A DNA stretch of 64,000 nucleotides from Saxidomus purpurata (taxonomy: Eukaryota; Mollusca; Bivalvia; Venerida; Veneridae), in NCBI GenBank assembly GCA_022818135.1, contig JAFMSR010000015.1, forward strand, positions 16,879,823 to 16,943,822. The letters are read 5' to 3'. Position 1 is the stretch's first letter. The number at the start of each line of letters is the position of its first letter. Positions 27,401 through 37,693 of the stretch are shown in pieces. The notes beneath the pieces were generated by a model that ran no database searches, was not told the origin of the DNA, and worked only from the letters and a program-made list of their open reading frames with translations. A program made the position numbers and the translations under genes.

Positions 27401-30400
27401 CTCCCCCCACGCATATTACCACTCTCTGTTGTGGGGAATCAAGGCCAGAACTAGCAACAATGACATTCACCCACCCCGAAAAAAACTTTATTTGCTTCAC
27501 ATAATTTAAAAACTAAAAATAAATATCAACAGTGACCTTGACCACGTTCCCCGGAAATTTGTATTTGCTATTTTCGCTTTAAAATTTTCACACTAAAATA
27601 TATATTTATAGTAGCAGTGACCTTGACCCAACCCCCAAAAAACAACACTTTTATTGCTTCATCGTGTTTTATTGCTTCATATGGTGAACATCTAAAGTGG
27701 GTCATTCTAAAAACCTTCAAGGGGTTCAAGAGATATGGAGCGGACACGAAATATAGTCATATGAACTATGATCTATGTTTGTGAACTTGACCTTGAGCCG
27801 TTACAGACGGACGGACGGACGTACTCACCAGACGGACTTTGTGAAGTTATCCCTTTGATCTTTCTTTGATCTTTTTTTAACCCCACAATATAATTATTTA
27901 ACCCTACAATACCATTTTTAACCCCATAATGACGGAATGAACTGAAACAACCTCACAATGCTACGTTGTACTCAAACCCTACAGACGGACGAACGGATGG
28001 ACAGACAGGCAGACGTATTTGGCAAAAACAATATATCTCCCCATAGACTTGATTACATGTACCAACTGAAGGTCATACATGATTATTGTTTGCAAACAAT
28101 TGAAAATCAAATTATTTTATGTATGTATTAAGTAAAATGAGCATTGCCATTTTCGAAAGGTAGGTGGATAGAATATTTGATAAAGAATGTTCTGGTTAGT
28201 CCTTTCTCATCTGTGTTCTATCCTTTTCAAGTTATGAGTGTCCTTTGCCTATGAGCGAATGCAAAACTTTATGATATATATTATTTTTTTATGTTTAATA
28301 TGAAGATAACTTGTGTTGATTTGAGGTTCGCATTTTTCGAATTGGTTTCTAGCACCACACGATAGATGACATTTGTTGGAAAAGTTATAGCAAGGTTTTG
28401 ACCAATATGAGTTCAAGCTTTCACACACTGAACTACAAAAACGTATTCATTTATTGCATGTACCATTACATATTATCATAATAGGTCGCTCATATATGAC
28501 TGTGCTATTATGTATTTTTAATGCCAGAAATAATTGAGCAATTGTGTTTGTAATTGCCTCAAGTTTAAACTAAAGAAACCTAGTTAGATATGCGTGATGC
28601 AAATATTGAAATACAAGGATATCACAAATTACGTGTACGGAAATAAGAGTTTGATTTTAAAACTAATGTTCACTTAAAACTATCAATTACTTAACACTTG
28701 TATATGTTATATAACTGGTATACTTCGTCTCAGCGTTGAGACAGCCTTAGCAAAGTACAATGGTGACATTTGTATGTTATATGAAGTTCACAACAGTCCT
28801 CGTACATAACAAGTGCTCGTTGTCCTCATAATTAAAATTTAGTTTGCAGCTTACTTTTGTTGAGTACTCCGGGCTTTCAACATCAATGTACATGATAGCC
28901 CTTTTAATGGCAGGCTTGAATTGAATATAAATCCAAATTCCTTTGGTCACTTGATCTAAAGACGGACTAGTCGGGAAGACGTCTACAAGATAAAAATGTT
29001 GACAAACATAAACGGAAGCGTAAAATAAAGCGGTATTGAGCACAGAAATTGACTAGAACCATTACTATCATTTACATAATGGAATATAAACAGCTTATGA
29101 CTAATCATAAATATATGGATAGAGCTGTGGAACGCATTTGCTGCCTCATTAAGGTCAAAATACTTTACTATGTTAATAAACCGTAATAAAAGTCATTGAC
29201 TGTAAAAATCGCTATTTGGCATTAACATATCATAATGTTGTAGGGTTAACGCACGTTTTTTTTCGTGTTATAACATCTGCAGAATCCCGAGGGATGGTTG
29301 GTGCCCGAGCCAACATATTCCAAGGGTTTTTGCAGGTGTTATAACACGAAAAAAGTTCGTCAACGCTATTCTAGCATAAATAGAATAAAAATCATAAAAA
29401 ATGAAACGCTCATACTGGTACGACGTTCAACAATGCGCGGGACAACGTCCGTGTTGTTTACGTCATATTTATGACGTCACCAGCGGTTTTTAAGCCCGGC
29501 ACTGTTGACGCCGTACATGATGTAAGACTTGGGAGACAGGTCCATTGTTTACAATGGCCCTGTACTGCGCACAAATGAAAACGGGCTATAACGGCGCGTG
29601 AATCTCCTGTTAAAACACCGGCAAAATGGGAAAAATAGCAGATTTTATGCTAGAATATATGCTAACATCGTTAAGAAGTACATAATGTAGAGAGGTTAGG
29701 TCAGAATGTCCTTGTGCAATGTACAAGCATCTTATGACGGGTAAGAGCATAATTATGGTACGTGTAAACGCCGTTATGTATAAGTTAGTGTTTATTAAGT
29801 CAAATTTCAATTTACTCCAACTTACTTAGTGTTTACCCTCATTTGACCTTTTGCATAGCCACCGACATGTTTTAAGGCACGGACCTATATGTATATAGGT
29901 CTGTGATTGTGGGCGGAGCTTAAGTGCTTTCTATTTAGAGCGCACTCTTAACGAATTATATAATAAGTGATTTCAGTAGTCTAAATGAAAAAGAAAGACG
30001 TTTATTTGAAATTCTGATTTGATTGGTGGGCAAATGGGTCAAACACTAAGTAGCTATAACACGCGAACGTACGAGAATTAAACGCCTACAAAAAAGAATT
30101 AAACGTGTACGTGTAAAATGCGTACACACGAATCTTTTATTAGCGGTATATTTATATTTACAGTGTATTTAGCAGTTAATCAGTGCCAAGTTTATTAACA
30201 TTAGGGCCTGTAAAATGTTTGTGTTTCCAATAAGAACAGGGGTTTATTGCCAGCGATGTGAGACTACTGTAGATATTACTGTACTAAGATGGAAGTTCGA
30301 GCACTCATACTAATATGTTTACGCATAAATCAAAAACACCAAAGAAGTGGACAATTCTTGTTAAAGGTTTATAATTGGAATTTGGCCATGTAATAGATTT

Positions 30401-33400
30401 GTTTGAAACTTTAACATCTGATCATTTACACTTATTTATGTTCACTTAGCGCTTAATTCAAGTAAGATTTTCACTGGAGGTATTTTTAAAATTTGATTTC
30501 CCTATCCTGGTTGCCCAACCAAGATAGAGTTATTTTATCATAAGTAAAAATTTGATACACATACTTTGCCTGCAGAAAGATATAAATATAAGACATATTA
30601 TATTATATTTGTGAAATATTTGCATTAAATATTATATATTTAGATGGAATTCATTAGAAATTCAAGTTTGAAAAGATATTATTACCTCCCTTTACCTATC
30701 TTGGGTGCGCACCCAAGATAGGTTGGAAATAAATCAATTCAGAAGCTACACGTAGGTTTAAAACTTGCATTTTGGTTCAGAATGTTAAGATATTGGTAAA
30801 TCTATCAAATTCAAATGTAAACGTAGAAATTATATTGAAATAAAAAAGAAATACTCAACGTTTTAAATACTTTCATATTAAAGGGGAGTAATAACAAAAT
30901 TTCATAAAAGTTAATAAAATGTAAATTTCTGATAGGGATCTAACTCAATGTAATGGGTCTTTTTGTTCATTAAATTAATCTCTAACAGAATAAACAAAAA
31001 GTAAAAATTGTCATAAAATGTTGCTTAAAAGTAATTGACCACCTTTAAAGTTATTTCAATCATTGATTACAGAAGTCTACCACAACGTTGATAACATACA
31101 AATTCTTGGCGAAGCTATTGCTGTTTTGTCACGTTATTATTAGTACTCTGAGGCACATCGTGAAGCAAAGTACATTTCTCCTCACCGACATTGTATTAGA
31201 GTTTTGTAACTTACACGGACGTGGACTTCGGACTGCTGACTAGTGAATATTCTCAGGGGTTTTCTCAAGCGTGTGTGTCATCTTGTAATTAAAACCGTAT
31301 TGCAGTAAAAGGGTAATTAAAAGAACATTGAGAAATATATATAGATCAATCATTTTCTATTTCAACAATTCAATTCAATTTCTCTTCTTTTACAAACAAG
31401 CCCAGAACAATTATGCATCGGCCTTGGGTGCCGCCAAACAGTACGTATTGAACTTTATGACTTGATTTAGCTCTGAAACACTGACTCTATATAAGTGTAT
31501 ATGGCTATATTCATAAACCTTTCTCCACCCGATTTCTACCAAGGAAGGCTCCGTTACTTGCTGTTAATTGGTCAACTAATTATTAATTGGTCAACTTTTA
31601 ATTTCAAATTATTAAAGGTACTTAGATTTGGTTGATTTATTACTTTAAGTATTCACTGGCCAATCAGATATGCCTAACGGCCCCTTCCTTCGTCTAATTT
31701 AGTTTAAACTAATTTATTATTCTCGATTGCAAAAAAAGTTCTTACAACTTATATTAATCGCTCTCGAGACTCATTCCGGATGAAACCAACCTCGAAGAGA
31801 GAGAGGCAATGTAGATTTATTTGTGTCCTACCTGAAGACACTACCGACATAGTCATGGTAGGGATCGAAACCGGGGCCCTTCGATCCTGAGGCAAACGCG
31901 CTACCACTGCGCCTCGGCTGCTCCTTCCTTGGTCGAGGAACATTTCTGAATATAGCCATAAATTATTTTCCTTGCTTTCGGGTTATTTGAGGCTGTAAAG
32001 CTATTCATCATTGGATTCCTGTTAGCGTAAATGTATATCTTATCCCTTAGAAGATAGGTGGAGCGATTGCCCTGGACCAATATCTTTTTTGAATGTCAGT
32101 ATGCATAAATGACCAGAATTCTCCGGGTGCAAATGCTTAAATATTTCATACAATGAAGTGAATCATTCAACATTTCCCCTTTAACTCGCTGTTTGTAATT
32201 TGAATCGCACGATATGTATCGACAGTTTCGTGTATCAAGTTTTGTTTAAAGGAGTACATGAAGTATTGTTACCATGAATCAAGGCAATTGTCCTATTGAA
32301 GTATTTAATTATAAGCTCCATATTTTATTTAACAAAGACCTTTTAAAACACACTTCTTTAAACATATATACTATCCATGTTTGCTTTGAATAATTAATTG
32401 ACAATTAGTCAAACACAATATATCAATTTTAGAAACAACATTTTACCTAGTAGAAATCGATTTTTTTATCCCTGGCCTTTATTTTTGAGGGAAGAAGTAG
32501 AGAATATCAAGCAAGCAGTGAAACGTTTAGTGCAGCGTTCGGGACAGACTAATCCGCCACAGGCAAAAGACCGAAGGGATGCCAAAGTCAGTGCTATATC
32601 TGATCGTGAGTCCGAAAGTGATCAGATTGGTGAGGAACAAAGAGAGACAAGAGATGTACCAGGTTCTTCGCGACCCCAAACGTCTGAAATACCACATTTG
32701 CCTCATAAGTCTTGCCTCTCAGCATTTTTTAAAAACAAGTTTTAACAGGTTCATTTTTAGAAAGAAAAAACAGAAGCAATATCAGATTATGCGTGTTTAC
32801 GAAACAGAAAATATGAATACATACACTGAACCCTGCTGTATAACATTTAAATCTCGGGTTTTCTATTTCTTTGTGTCATACTCTGTAGACATCTAAGAAG
32901 TTATTGATTTTCAATTGTTGTACGTTTTCAAGGTGCAGAGCCAGGCTAGAACAAGACAACGAGCAGCAAAGAGGCCTTTGGCTACTCTAAATTTGCCTAT
33001 AAAAGAACGTTCAGGATCTATGATACTGAGAACACTGGGCAAAAGTAGTAGCTCAGATGATGAGTAGCATAAACTGATACAGTTTAATAAAGTTCTGTCA
33101 CTGGAAATTGTTGTTTCCTGCATGCCAAACAAAAAATAAATTTATGTGCCGCAACTGCAGATGTATATAAGAATATTTCACTTTGAGAAAACCCCTTACT
33201 TTATTCACTAGTCAGCAGTCTGCAGTCCGAGTCCGAGTAAGTTACAGAACTCTAATATTACAAACCGGTTTGATCGGTATTGTATGGTCAAGCGTACATT
33301 GAGATACTTTATAAAGGGGTAATTGCACTGCATATCAGTTTTAGCGATTCTCGCATTGTGGCTTCAAATTCAATGTTATTTACTGTCGTATAAAATAAAA

Positions 33401-36400
33401 GTCAGGTGTTCACTTTGTAAGTGTGTTACACACATTAATTGATAACAAATTTTGCAAAACCACAAATACACATGTTTACTTAAAACGTAACTTTGGAAAT
33501 GCTTTCTGCAATTATGAGCACACTTTGTTGTACAGTATTACACTTAGTGTTGCGAAGTTCGTTAAAGAAAGCTTTGGAAAATGTAAATGTGCTAATAAAA
33601 TTAAACCAATAAGTATGTTACTCTTGTGTGTGCCATAAAGCGAGAACTTTTTTATCCGGAGATAAAGCGAAGCCAGCCGCGGATACAGGGTTCTAGGGCA
33701 TTTCTCTCCATGAGTTGTCATCTCTGGCTTTACCTGTGCAGCTAGAAGTCTCTTTGACCGTCATTTTAAAGCACACATTCGTTTAAGGCTATGAATATAC
33801 CATGCAGTCATTTCTTGTTTACAATGGTATTAGTCATATACTTGTACGATTGCGATTACTGATGTCGATAAACTACTTAGTTTCATTACATTGTATTACG
33901 TTATATATGGGTTGGGTTCTATGAAATTGTTGTACATTTGTGTATAGTTATTGAGCGTAAACCGTTTTTTTATTTTAGTAATAGTGACCTTAATCCTAGT
34001 GACCCCATCTGCAATGCAAAGCTTCCTCTCTATGCAAGCTACATACACACCAAGTTTCATAAAAATTGGTCACTCCTTACTTAAGTTATTGAGCGGAAAC
34101 CAAATGTTTGACGATCACTGAAAAAGGCTACTACAACAACGCCAGCTACCAAAAAATTATTGTGTAAGATGTAAGAACAAAGTTATTTAAACCAGTTATA
34201 TATGATACCATCCTGTGGGAATAACATGTATCAACATGTGATTACATCAAATTAAATGATTTGTATGAATAAAACTCTAAATTATGATCTAGTTAATTGG
34301 CTTATCTATATAAGTTTGACAGATCCAAATTTATTTAGTAGCTGTACTTATTCTTATATCAAAACGAACTTTGAAATATACATATAGTGAGAAAATTCAG
34401 AGCAAACTTTAGAAAATGGCGGAAAACGTGTTTTTACTAGGTCAAGCGCATTCATACCTGGGAAAGTCTTTTTCTGTACGCTCGGAAATTATATAAATAT
34501 GCCGTTAGATCAAGGGTTAATTGTTACCTTCACTCAGTTCTTTGTTTCCATCCGCAATGACTCGCAGTTTTGAAGTTATTGAAGGTTGAATCTGGTCAGG
34601 TGCAAGCCTTCACGAATGGAAACCGAAAGTGCCCCGACCATTTATCAAAATTTCCATCCAAATCGATAGATGTTGAGGCCAGGGATCGATTGTTTTACGA
34701 GAAAATATATAGGAAGTATTTACCTGCACTTCACTACGATGAGTGTTTTCATATCCCAATATCTTCGTTTTTTTCATACTCCAATATCTTCGTTTAAACA
34801 CATTTTGGAGACAAACTTTATACTTTAACACTTTTAAAAGACAAACTTGTCACGCGCGCTTCACTTAGTATACTCTAAGAAAGAAATGACCTTTTCAAAT
34901 GAATGGAATGAACTGAATTGCTTTTAACACCGCATTTATAATTTACAGACCAATATACATGTACGTGTATATAGGTCCGTGTTTAATTGTATGTTATTCT
35001 CCTTCGAGCACACATACACCAGTGTTTGCTCTACATTTCTACCTAATTGTATTCATAAAATCAGTCAACCCTTCCTCAAAGGGAAGAGTGCAAGAATGAT
35101 TATAGTTTGACATAATGTCTTGTCCAATAAAATTTGTGGATCGTACTAAAGATTTGAAGAAAAATATTGCATATGATGCAAGTAAACCGAATTATACTAA
35201 TATTATCTGATACTTGTGTAAAAGGCACATGACGTCAGCCCTTGCGATTTTTGTGGCTGGACTTATTTTTATAAGCATCAGCGCTTGAGTAATTCAAAAT
35301 GAGCTTTTTGAATGACATAGTTCGTTTCACGACACTGTGAAAGTAGGAAGTAAACTTTGATATACAAACACCGTCGCAGTGTCGTGATATAAAGTGATGT
35401 AAGCATAAAATGTATTTCCAAACAAGCATGTTTTGGTAAAAAAATATCCAAGAAGTGAATAGCTTTCACGTAATTTGCACATACATCTACAGTATTTTAG
35501 AGTTTTGTGGTTGATGCTGATATAATGCTGAAACAGAAAATCAACGCACTAATGGTCTAAACAGTTAGTCTCCGAAATGTGTTTAAACGAAGATATTGGA
35601 GTATGAAAACACGCATGACTGCAGTGTAGTGCAGGTAAACATTTCCTATATGTTTTCTCGTAAGGCCTCAACATCTATCGATCTTGGTAAAAATTTTGAT
35701 AAATGGCCGGAGCATTTTCGGTTTCTATTCGTGAAAGCTTCCGTCAGACCAGATTCAACCTTCAATAACTTCAAAACTGCGAGTCATTGCGGATGTAAAC
35801 AAAGAACCGAGTGAAGTTAACATATAACCTTTCACTTTAATAGTGTAAAGAAAACGAGTTACCCTGGAATGAATGCGCTGCTTGACCTAGTTGAAATATA
35901 CAGTTTCCACCATTTTCTAAAGTTTGCATTCACTATACACCTACCCCCTGTATATAAAACTATAAGAATGATTTAATACTTGTGATCAATGAGTAATGAT
36001 AGAAGACAGTCTAATTTCTGACTGTTTAGGACCTGATAATATTACTGAATATGGAAACCTTGATAAAATGTTTATCTGTCTGTAGCAAGCACTTTTATTC
36101 AGTCCTTTTCCTAACTGCTATAGACAGGTAAGACAATAAATAAATTGAGAACACGTCAGTAACGTCTCGTTACGTCACGCCAATCTTGTATTTTAAGTCA
36201 CCGTTTCAAATGTTGTCCAACTTCAAGAAAGTTTCAGTGGCACAAAAAGTAAGATGGTGACCCCCGTTTTTATCTCATACAATGTAGAAATGCTTTAAAT
36301 TGGTTTAAGATTCCATAGCGCTTTTTGAAAACAATCCCTCGGACCCTTTTTCGAAATTTTCGCTAAATGCGTCAACTTTGCAATTATTTTGAAAATTGTC

Positions 36401-37687
36401 GCCCCTTCAGGGATCGTTCTGTACTTTTTCATATTTATGGCAAAATTATTAGATATTTTCAGATGGACAAATGATTCGACATTGTATTCATGAAAATAAG
36501 ATCGTTTCGTTATCTACATAGACAGAGATATATAAAAAAACACGAAAATTGACGAAAATACACATCCCCGCTAGGTGGTGTTTTTAACTCAGTTTCCACT
36601 TCAATATCACTTCACCGTATGTTTTCTACAAATTTTAACGTCAGTAAGTCACGGGGTTGTAATGCAAAATATCTTAAATCTGCGCTGCCTTTAAAAAAAG
36701 GACTCGATTTCTTGGGGGAAACCGCGAGCTACGAGCGTACCTTAAGATGCTAGTTCAAGCCTGAGTACATAAAAAAATTTATGTGTATGTAAATATCTAC
36801 ATTTGTGATTCAGTGTAATTCAATTGAGGCTTATTAAAAGTTCTTTTAAGAGTTGATTTACTTATGACTTTCCGGCGAATTAATTCAAAAGATATGTCTT
36901 CACAATACATTTAAAGTCCTCTATTTGTTTGATATTCTTTAGTGTACGTATGTACATACATGTAACATTCTCGGAGATGCACGTTAAATTCTCGTACGTA
37001 CGCGTTTAATTCTCGTATGTGAAGTACGATAAATAAACTTGGCTCTGTTCGTTACAGTCAGAACGCTTATGTAGTGGTGGCCTTGATTAGAACATAAATG
37101 CATTTCTAGAATCAGTTTTTAAGAAGCTCAAACATTTTACAAATATCTTCCCCTACGGCGAGGGATACGAATAAAATATCAATTGTTTGAAGATGCTTTT
37201 ACAGAAGTAGTGTCTACAGTCTCGGATGTAAGTGAACTAGTAATATGAGTTAATTCTAAATAAAAAGATAACTTCATAGGAACGAAACTGGACATAAAAG
37301 AATCTGACTTTTAGAAACTGAAAGAATGGAAGACATTAAAAGTTTGAGTTTTGGTTTGAAAAGAATGTATAAAAAAGTAAAAACATGAATAGAAAGTTTT
37401 AGTAATGTAGATTACCAGACTTTTCATTAGGTTTGGTAAAAGTATCTATTGTTGTCTTTCCTAAAGAACCAATAATTGTTTAATCACAAGCACTTACTTT
37501 TCCCAACTAATTTATTCAAAAGAGAGGATTTGCCGGTACGACAAGGACCGACTATAGCCATTGGAGTGATTCCGTAGTCCTCAGGGATGCTCTCAATGAT
37601 CTGTATACCATTGTCTGCGAGTTGCAATTTTACACTATTTCCCACTGTTGTGCGGTATATCAAAACCTCAGCTCTGTCCTGGTCCAT
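11945..37687 (-). CDS. GBP-like large GTPase fused to a trypsin-like serine protease (gene 1, nine exons)
   Basis: Assembled coding exons: 37687-37498, 28982-28855, 25579-25464, 24330-23978, 22679-22399, 18243-18052, 16275-16017, 14084-13143 and 12441-11945. All junctions are GT-AG and phases agree (1,0,2,1,0,0,1,1); the sum is 2958 nt, or 985 residues plus stop. Residues 1-263 form a GBP-type GTPase domain: P-loop GPCRTGKS at 47-54, TKGIW at 76-80, ILRD at 169-172. Residues 264-420 are the GBP helical domain and 421-506 a charged coiled coil. From 507 follow a region of unknown fold and a PA-clan protease with His739, Asp796 and Ser904. There is no signal peptide, so it should act in the cytosol; GBPs hydrolyse GTP and self-assemble on membranes in cell-autonomous defence. 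Odd points: an in-frame TAA at codon 352 (22413-22411) and DVES instead of DxxG at 97-100. It may be a live gene using another donor in exon 5, a polymorphic null, a young pseudogene, or two transcription units. The TAA means this reading is conceptual. Confidence 0.75.
13143..14084 (-). CDS. Gene 1 exon 8: unknown domain plus N-terminal half of serine protease
   Basis: A 942-nt exon. Acceptor TTTGATTTCTAG|TG (phase 1) joins to exon 7; donor ATAACAG|GTAAGT (phase 1). The first 200 or so residues have no recognised fold. They include an ILYVHAKHFIP strand and the phrase PFPTEIEGIPVHVREGEF, which may be a separate module or a pro-region. Then GTLGGFIE and YGLCGFTCAHVF introduce the catalytic His (13389-13387), and KPGVDLALFKI carries the catalytic Asp (13218-13216). 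The order and spacing are those of trypsin-like PA-clan peptidases. There is no signal peptide in front, arguing for an intracellular protease. Confidence 0.85.
16017..16275 (-). CDS. Gene 1 exon 7: coiled coil / linker
   Basis: 259 nt; acceptor TTTCAAACTTCAG|CAA (phase 0), donor GTCAAAG|GTAACT (phase 1). Rich in Lys, Glu and Gln, it is a probable long helix, corresponding to the C-terminal helices of GBPs. The last third (around VYVLNGKTKTSEY) is not coiled coil and leads to the protease half. It aligns at its start with gene 2 exon 7 (YYVWQ / MVVWN) and ends in the same phase. Confidence 0.8.
16940..17720. repeat. Dispersed repeat with GGTTCTTGCACACTGCAC units, in gene 1 intron 6
   Basis: The unit GTTnTGGTTCTTGCACACTGCAC occurs at about 17190 and again at about 17540. 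Related phrases (GTTATGGTTCTTGCGCAATG) occur at 49315 in gene 2 intron 7. It is a tandem-unit non-autonomous element; ends not resolved. Confidence 0.5.
18052..18243 (-). CDS. Gene 1 exon 6: GBP helical domain, second part
   Basis: 192 nt, 64 codons, phase 0 at both ends, identical in length to gene 2 exon 6. Acceptor ATTACAG|AAA; donor CCAATG|GTAAGA. The sequence NGYELYCKEFEQAKKKYMGL followed by RNLGP corresponds to human GBP1 GGYRLFVQKLQDLKKKYYEE and to EYKRLRNLGPQ in gene 2. Confidence 0.88.
19502..19968. mobile_element. 467-bp MITE, copy A
   Basis: Ends are inverted repeats of about 22 bp (TTTAGGTATGAGACGCC...). Non-coding. Nearly identical in sequence and orientation to 21637-22099; by eye only isolated substitutions differ. 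Confidence 0.85.
21637..22099. mobile_element. 467-bp MITE, copy B
   Basis: Direct-orientation near-identical copy of 19502-19968. The last few bases of the right inverted repeat diverge (CATACCA instead of CATACCTAAA), so the right end is slightly truncated or altered. Confidence 0.85.
22399..22679 (-). CDS. Gene 1 exon 5: start of GBP helical domain, with in-frame stop
   Basis: 281 nt. The acceptor TTTCGTTGTAG|AG is phase 1 and matches gene 2 residue for residue at the junction. The sequence (KTVAAVNGDDL..., WPEIF, ...ALEVFDNEMK) is the first helical stretch of the GBP_C domain. Reading to the donor homologous to gene 2 (TTTGAG|GTACTG, phase 0) crosses a TAA at 22413-22411, aligned with or beside a TTA Leu codon in gene 2. 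An earlier phase-0 donor, AAAGAC|GTACAG at about 22455, would avoid the stop by dropping about 19 codons; which is used cannot be decided from sequence. Confidence 0.75.
23600..23765. repeat. Imperfect palindrome in gene 1 intron 4
   Basis: The left arm (CACTCGTGAACACCAAAAGT) pairs with the right arm (ACTTTTGGTGCC...), and ACTCGTGGCTGCGCCACTCGTG lies at the centre. Arms are interrupted. It resembles the hairpin-rich repeats at 47100-47235 and 51370-51680. Confidence 0.55.
23978..24330 (-). CDS. Gene 1 exon 4: guanine-specificity motif and end of GTPase domain
   Basis: 353 nt; acceptor CCAAACAG|CTG (phase 2), donor GGAAAAG|GTGCGT (phase 1). It carries PILVSILRDFDLD, the GBP form of G4 (TLRDF in human GBP1, where the Asp recognises guanine). 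Further on, LLVRPKARR and an acidic helix match the GBP FDRPVHRRKL region. The start puts seven codons before RYR, exactly as in gene 2, which is why this acceptor was preferred to two others nearby. Confidence 0.88.
25464..25579 (-). CDS. Gene 1 exon 3: GTPase core helix
   Basis: A 116-nt exon found by searching for the piece missing between G3 and G4. Acceptor TATGTGTTTCAG|GAA (phase 0), donor TTAAT|GTATCC (phase 2). The translation contains FVIVCQICDVIMYNSRG, aligned with IVCQHCDVLLYNIRG of gene 2 exon 3 and with the LLSSTFVYNSIGTI helix/strand of vertebrate GBPs. It restores the reading frame between exons 2 and 4. Confidence 0.85.
26380..27360. repeat. Tandem-monomer repeat (period about 155-165 bp) in gene 1 intron 2
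   Basis: The phrase TGGCACAAATG recurs at about 26393, 26701, 26860 (GGGCACACATG), 27014 and 27181, each followed by AAAGnnnACnTG and a CAAGGTCA element. Open frames over it are repeat artefacts. Confidence 0.6.
27385..28050. repeat. GTGACCTTGACC-type non-autonomous repeat in gene 1 intron 2
   Basis: Begins near ACATATGTCTCCCCCC and ends near ACAATATATCTCCCC. It contains GTGACCTTGACC twice and ACGGACGGACGGAC-type runs at 27808 and 27985. Non-coding. Confidence 0.5.
28855..28982 (-). CDS. Gene 1 exon 2: switch regions (TKGIW, DVES)
   Basis: 128 nt, the same length as gene 2 exon 2. Acceptor TTTTTATCTTGTAG|AC (phase 1), donor ACAAAA|GTAAGC (phase 0). It encodes the GBP G2 segment VTKGIW (the conserved Thr contacts magnesium in the family) and beta-strand YIDVES. 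GBPs have DTEG at G3; here the glycine is serine, whereas the paralogue keeps DVEG. Confidence 0.88.
29225..29365. repeat. Palindromic repeat in gene 1 intron 1
   Basis: TTTTTTCGTGTTATAACA at the left is matched by TGTTATAACACGAAAAAA at the right, around a core with CCGAGGGATGG and GCCCGAGCCAAC. It can form a long hairpin. Confidence 0.65.
31740..31930 (-). mobile_element. tRNA-derived SINE nested in the 2.06-kb element
   Basis: On the minus strand it starts at about 31928 with GCCGAGGCGCAGTGGTAGCG (a box A-like tRNA segment) and about 50 nt on has GGTTTCGATCC (box B). A tail then runs to TTCATCCGGAATGAGTCTCG. This is the architecture of a tRNA-derived SINE with an internal pol III promoter; the tRNA cloverleaf is not intact enough for a true tRNA gene. 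Confidence 0.75.
32485..33067 (+). CDS. Unrecognised ORF(s) of the 2.06-kb DNA element
   Basis: Two plus-strand segments. The first (about 32485-32742) is hydrophilic and charged (EVENIKQAVKRLVQRS, then ESESDQIGEEQRETRD). The second (32932-33067) is basic, then ends in a serine/acidic tail (GKSSSSDDE) and a stop. A donor GATC|GTGAGT at about 32606 could connect them, but the join is unproven. They may be the remains of a protein of the host transposon; no transposase motif is visible. Confidence 0.35.
33945..34150. repeat. Dispersed repeat copy related to 46780-47060
   Basis: Shares TTTAGTAATAG, CCTAGTGACCC, CTTCCTCTCTA and AATTGGTCACTCC with 46930-47060, in the same order, and TTATTGAGCGGAAACC with that copy's left part. 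Confidence 0.65.
34382..35944. repeat. 1.56-kb inverted (foldback) repeat in gene 1 intron 1
   Basis: The left arm (about 34382-34820) and right arm (about 35560-35944) are inverted copies. The best part, around GCAATGACTCGCAGTTTTGA (34541-34600 and 35746-35806), has essentially one mismatch in nearly 60 bases; other parts have small gaps. The spacer is about 740 bp and non-coding, with a smaller palindrome near 35330-35395. A foldback transposon or an inverted duplication. Confidence 0.75.
37498..37687 (-). CDS. Gene 1 exon 1: GTPase N-terminus with P-loop
   Basis: ATG at 37687-37685; 63 codons plus one base. The sequence ends with AIVGPCRTGKSSLLNKLVGK, the G1 nucleotide-binding loop of GBPs (human GBP1 has a closely similar GLYRTGKSYLMNKLAGK). 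The donor is GGGAAAA|GTAAGT, phase 1. The start is chosen because it matches the start region of gene 2 (IPEDYGI preceding the P-loop in both). Just upstream the sequence CAG|GTAAGA precedes ATG: it could serve as a weak acceptor (AACAG) for a 5' UTR intron, and also looks like a perfect donor. Confidence 0.9.
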
Positions 37688-37693
37688 TCTTAC

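Larger units (their letters stand above)
31196..33255 (+). mobile_element. 2.06-kb TIR DNA element in gene 1 intron 1
   Basis: The ends are imperfect inverted repeats of about 70 bp, starting TTAGAGTTnTGTAACTTAC and also sharing ACTGCTGACTAGTGAATA and GGGGTTTTCTCAA. TA on both sides fits a TA target duplication. It contains a plus-strand open frame at about 32480-32742 and, after a plausible acceptor (TTTTCAAG|GTG at about 32931), a second frame ending LGKSSSSDDE at 33067, followed by AATAAAG. I do not recognise the protein. A SINE is nested inside. Superfamily unassigned. Confidence 0.7.
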
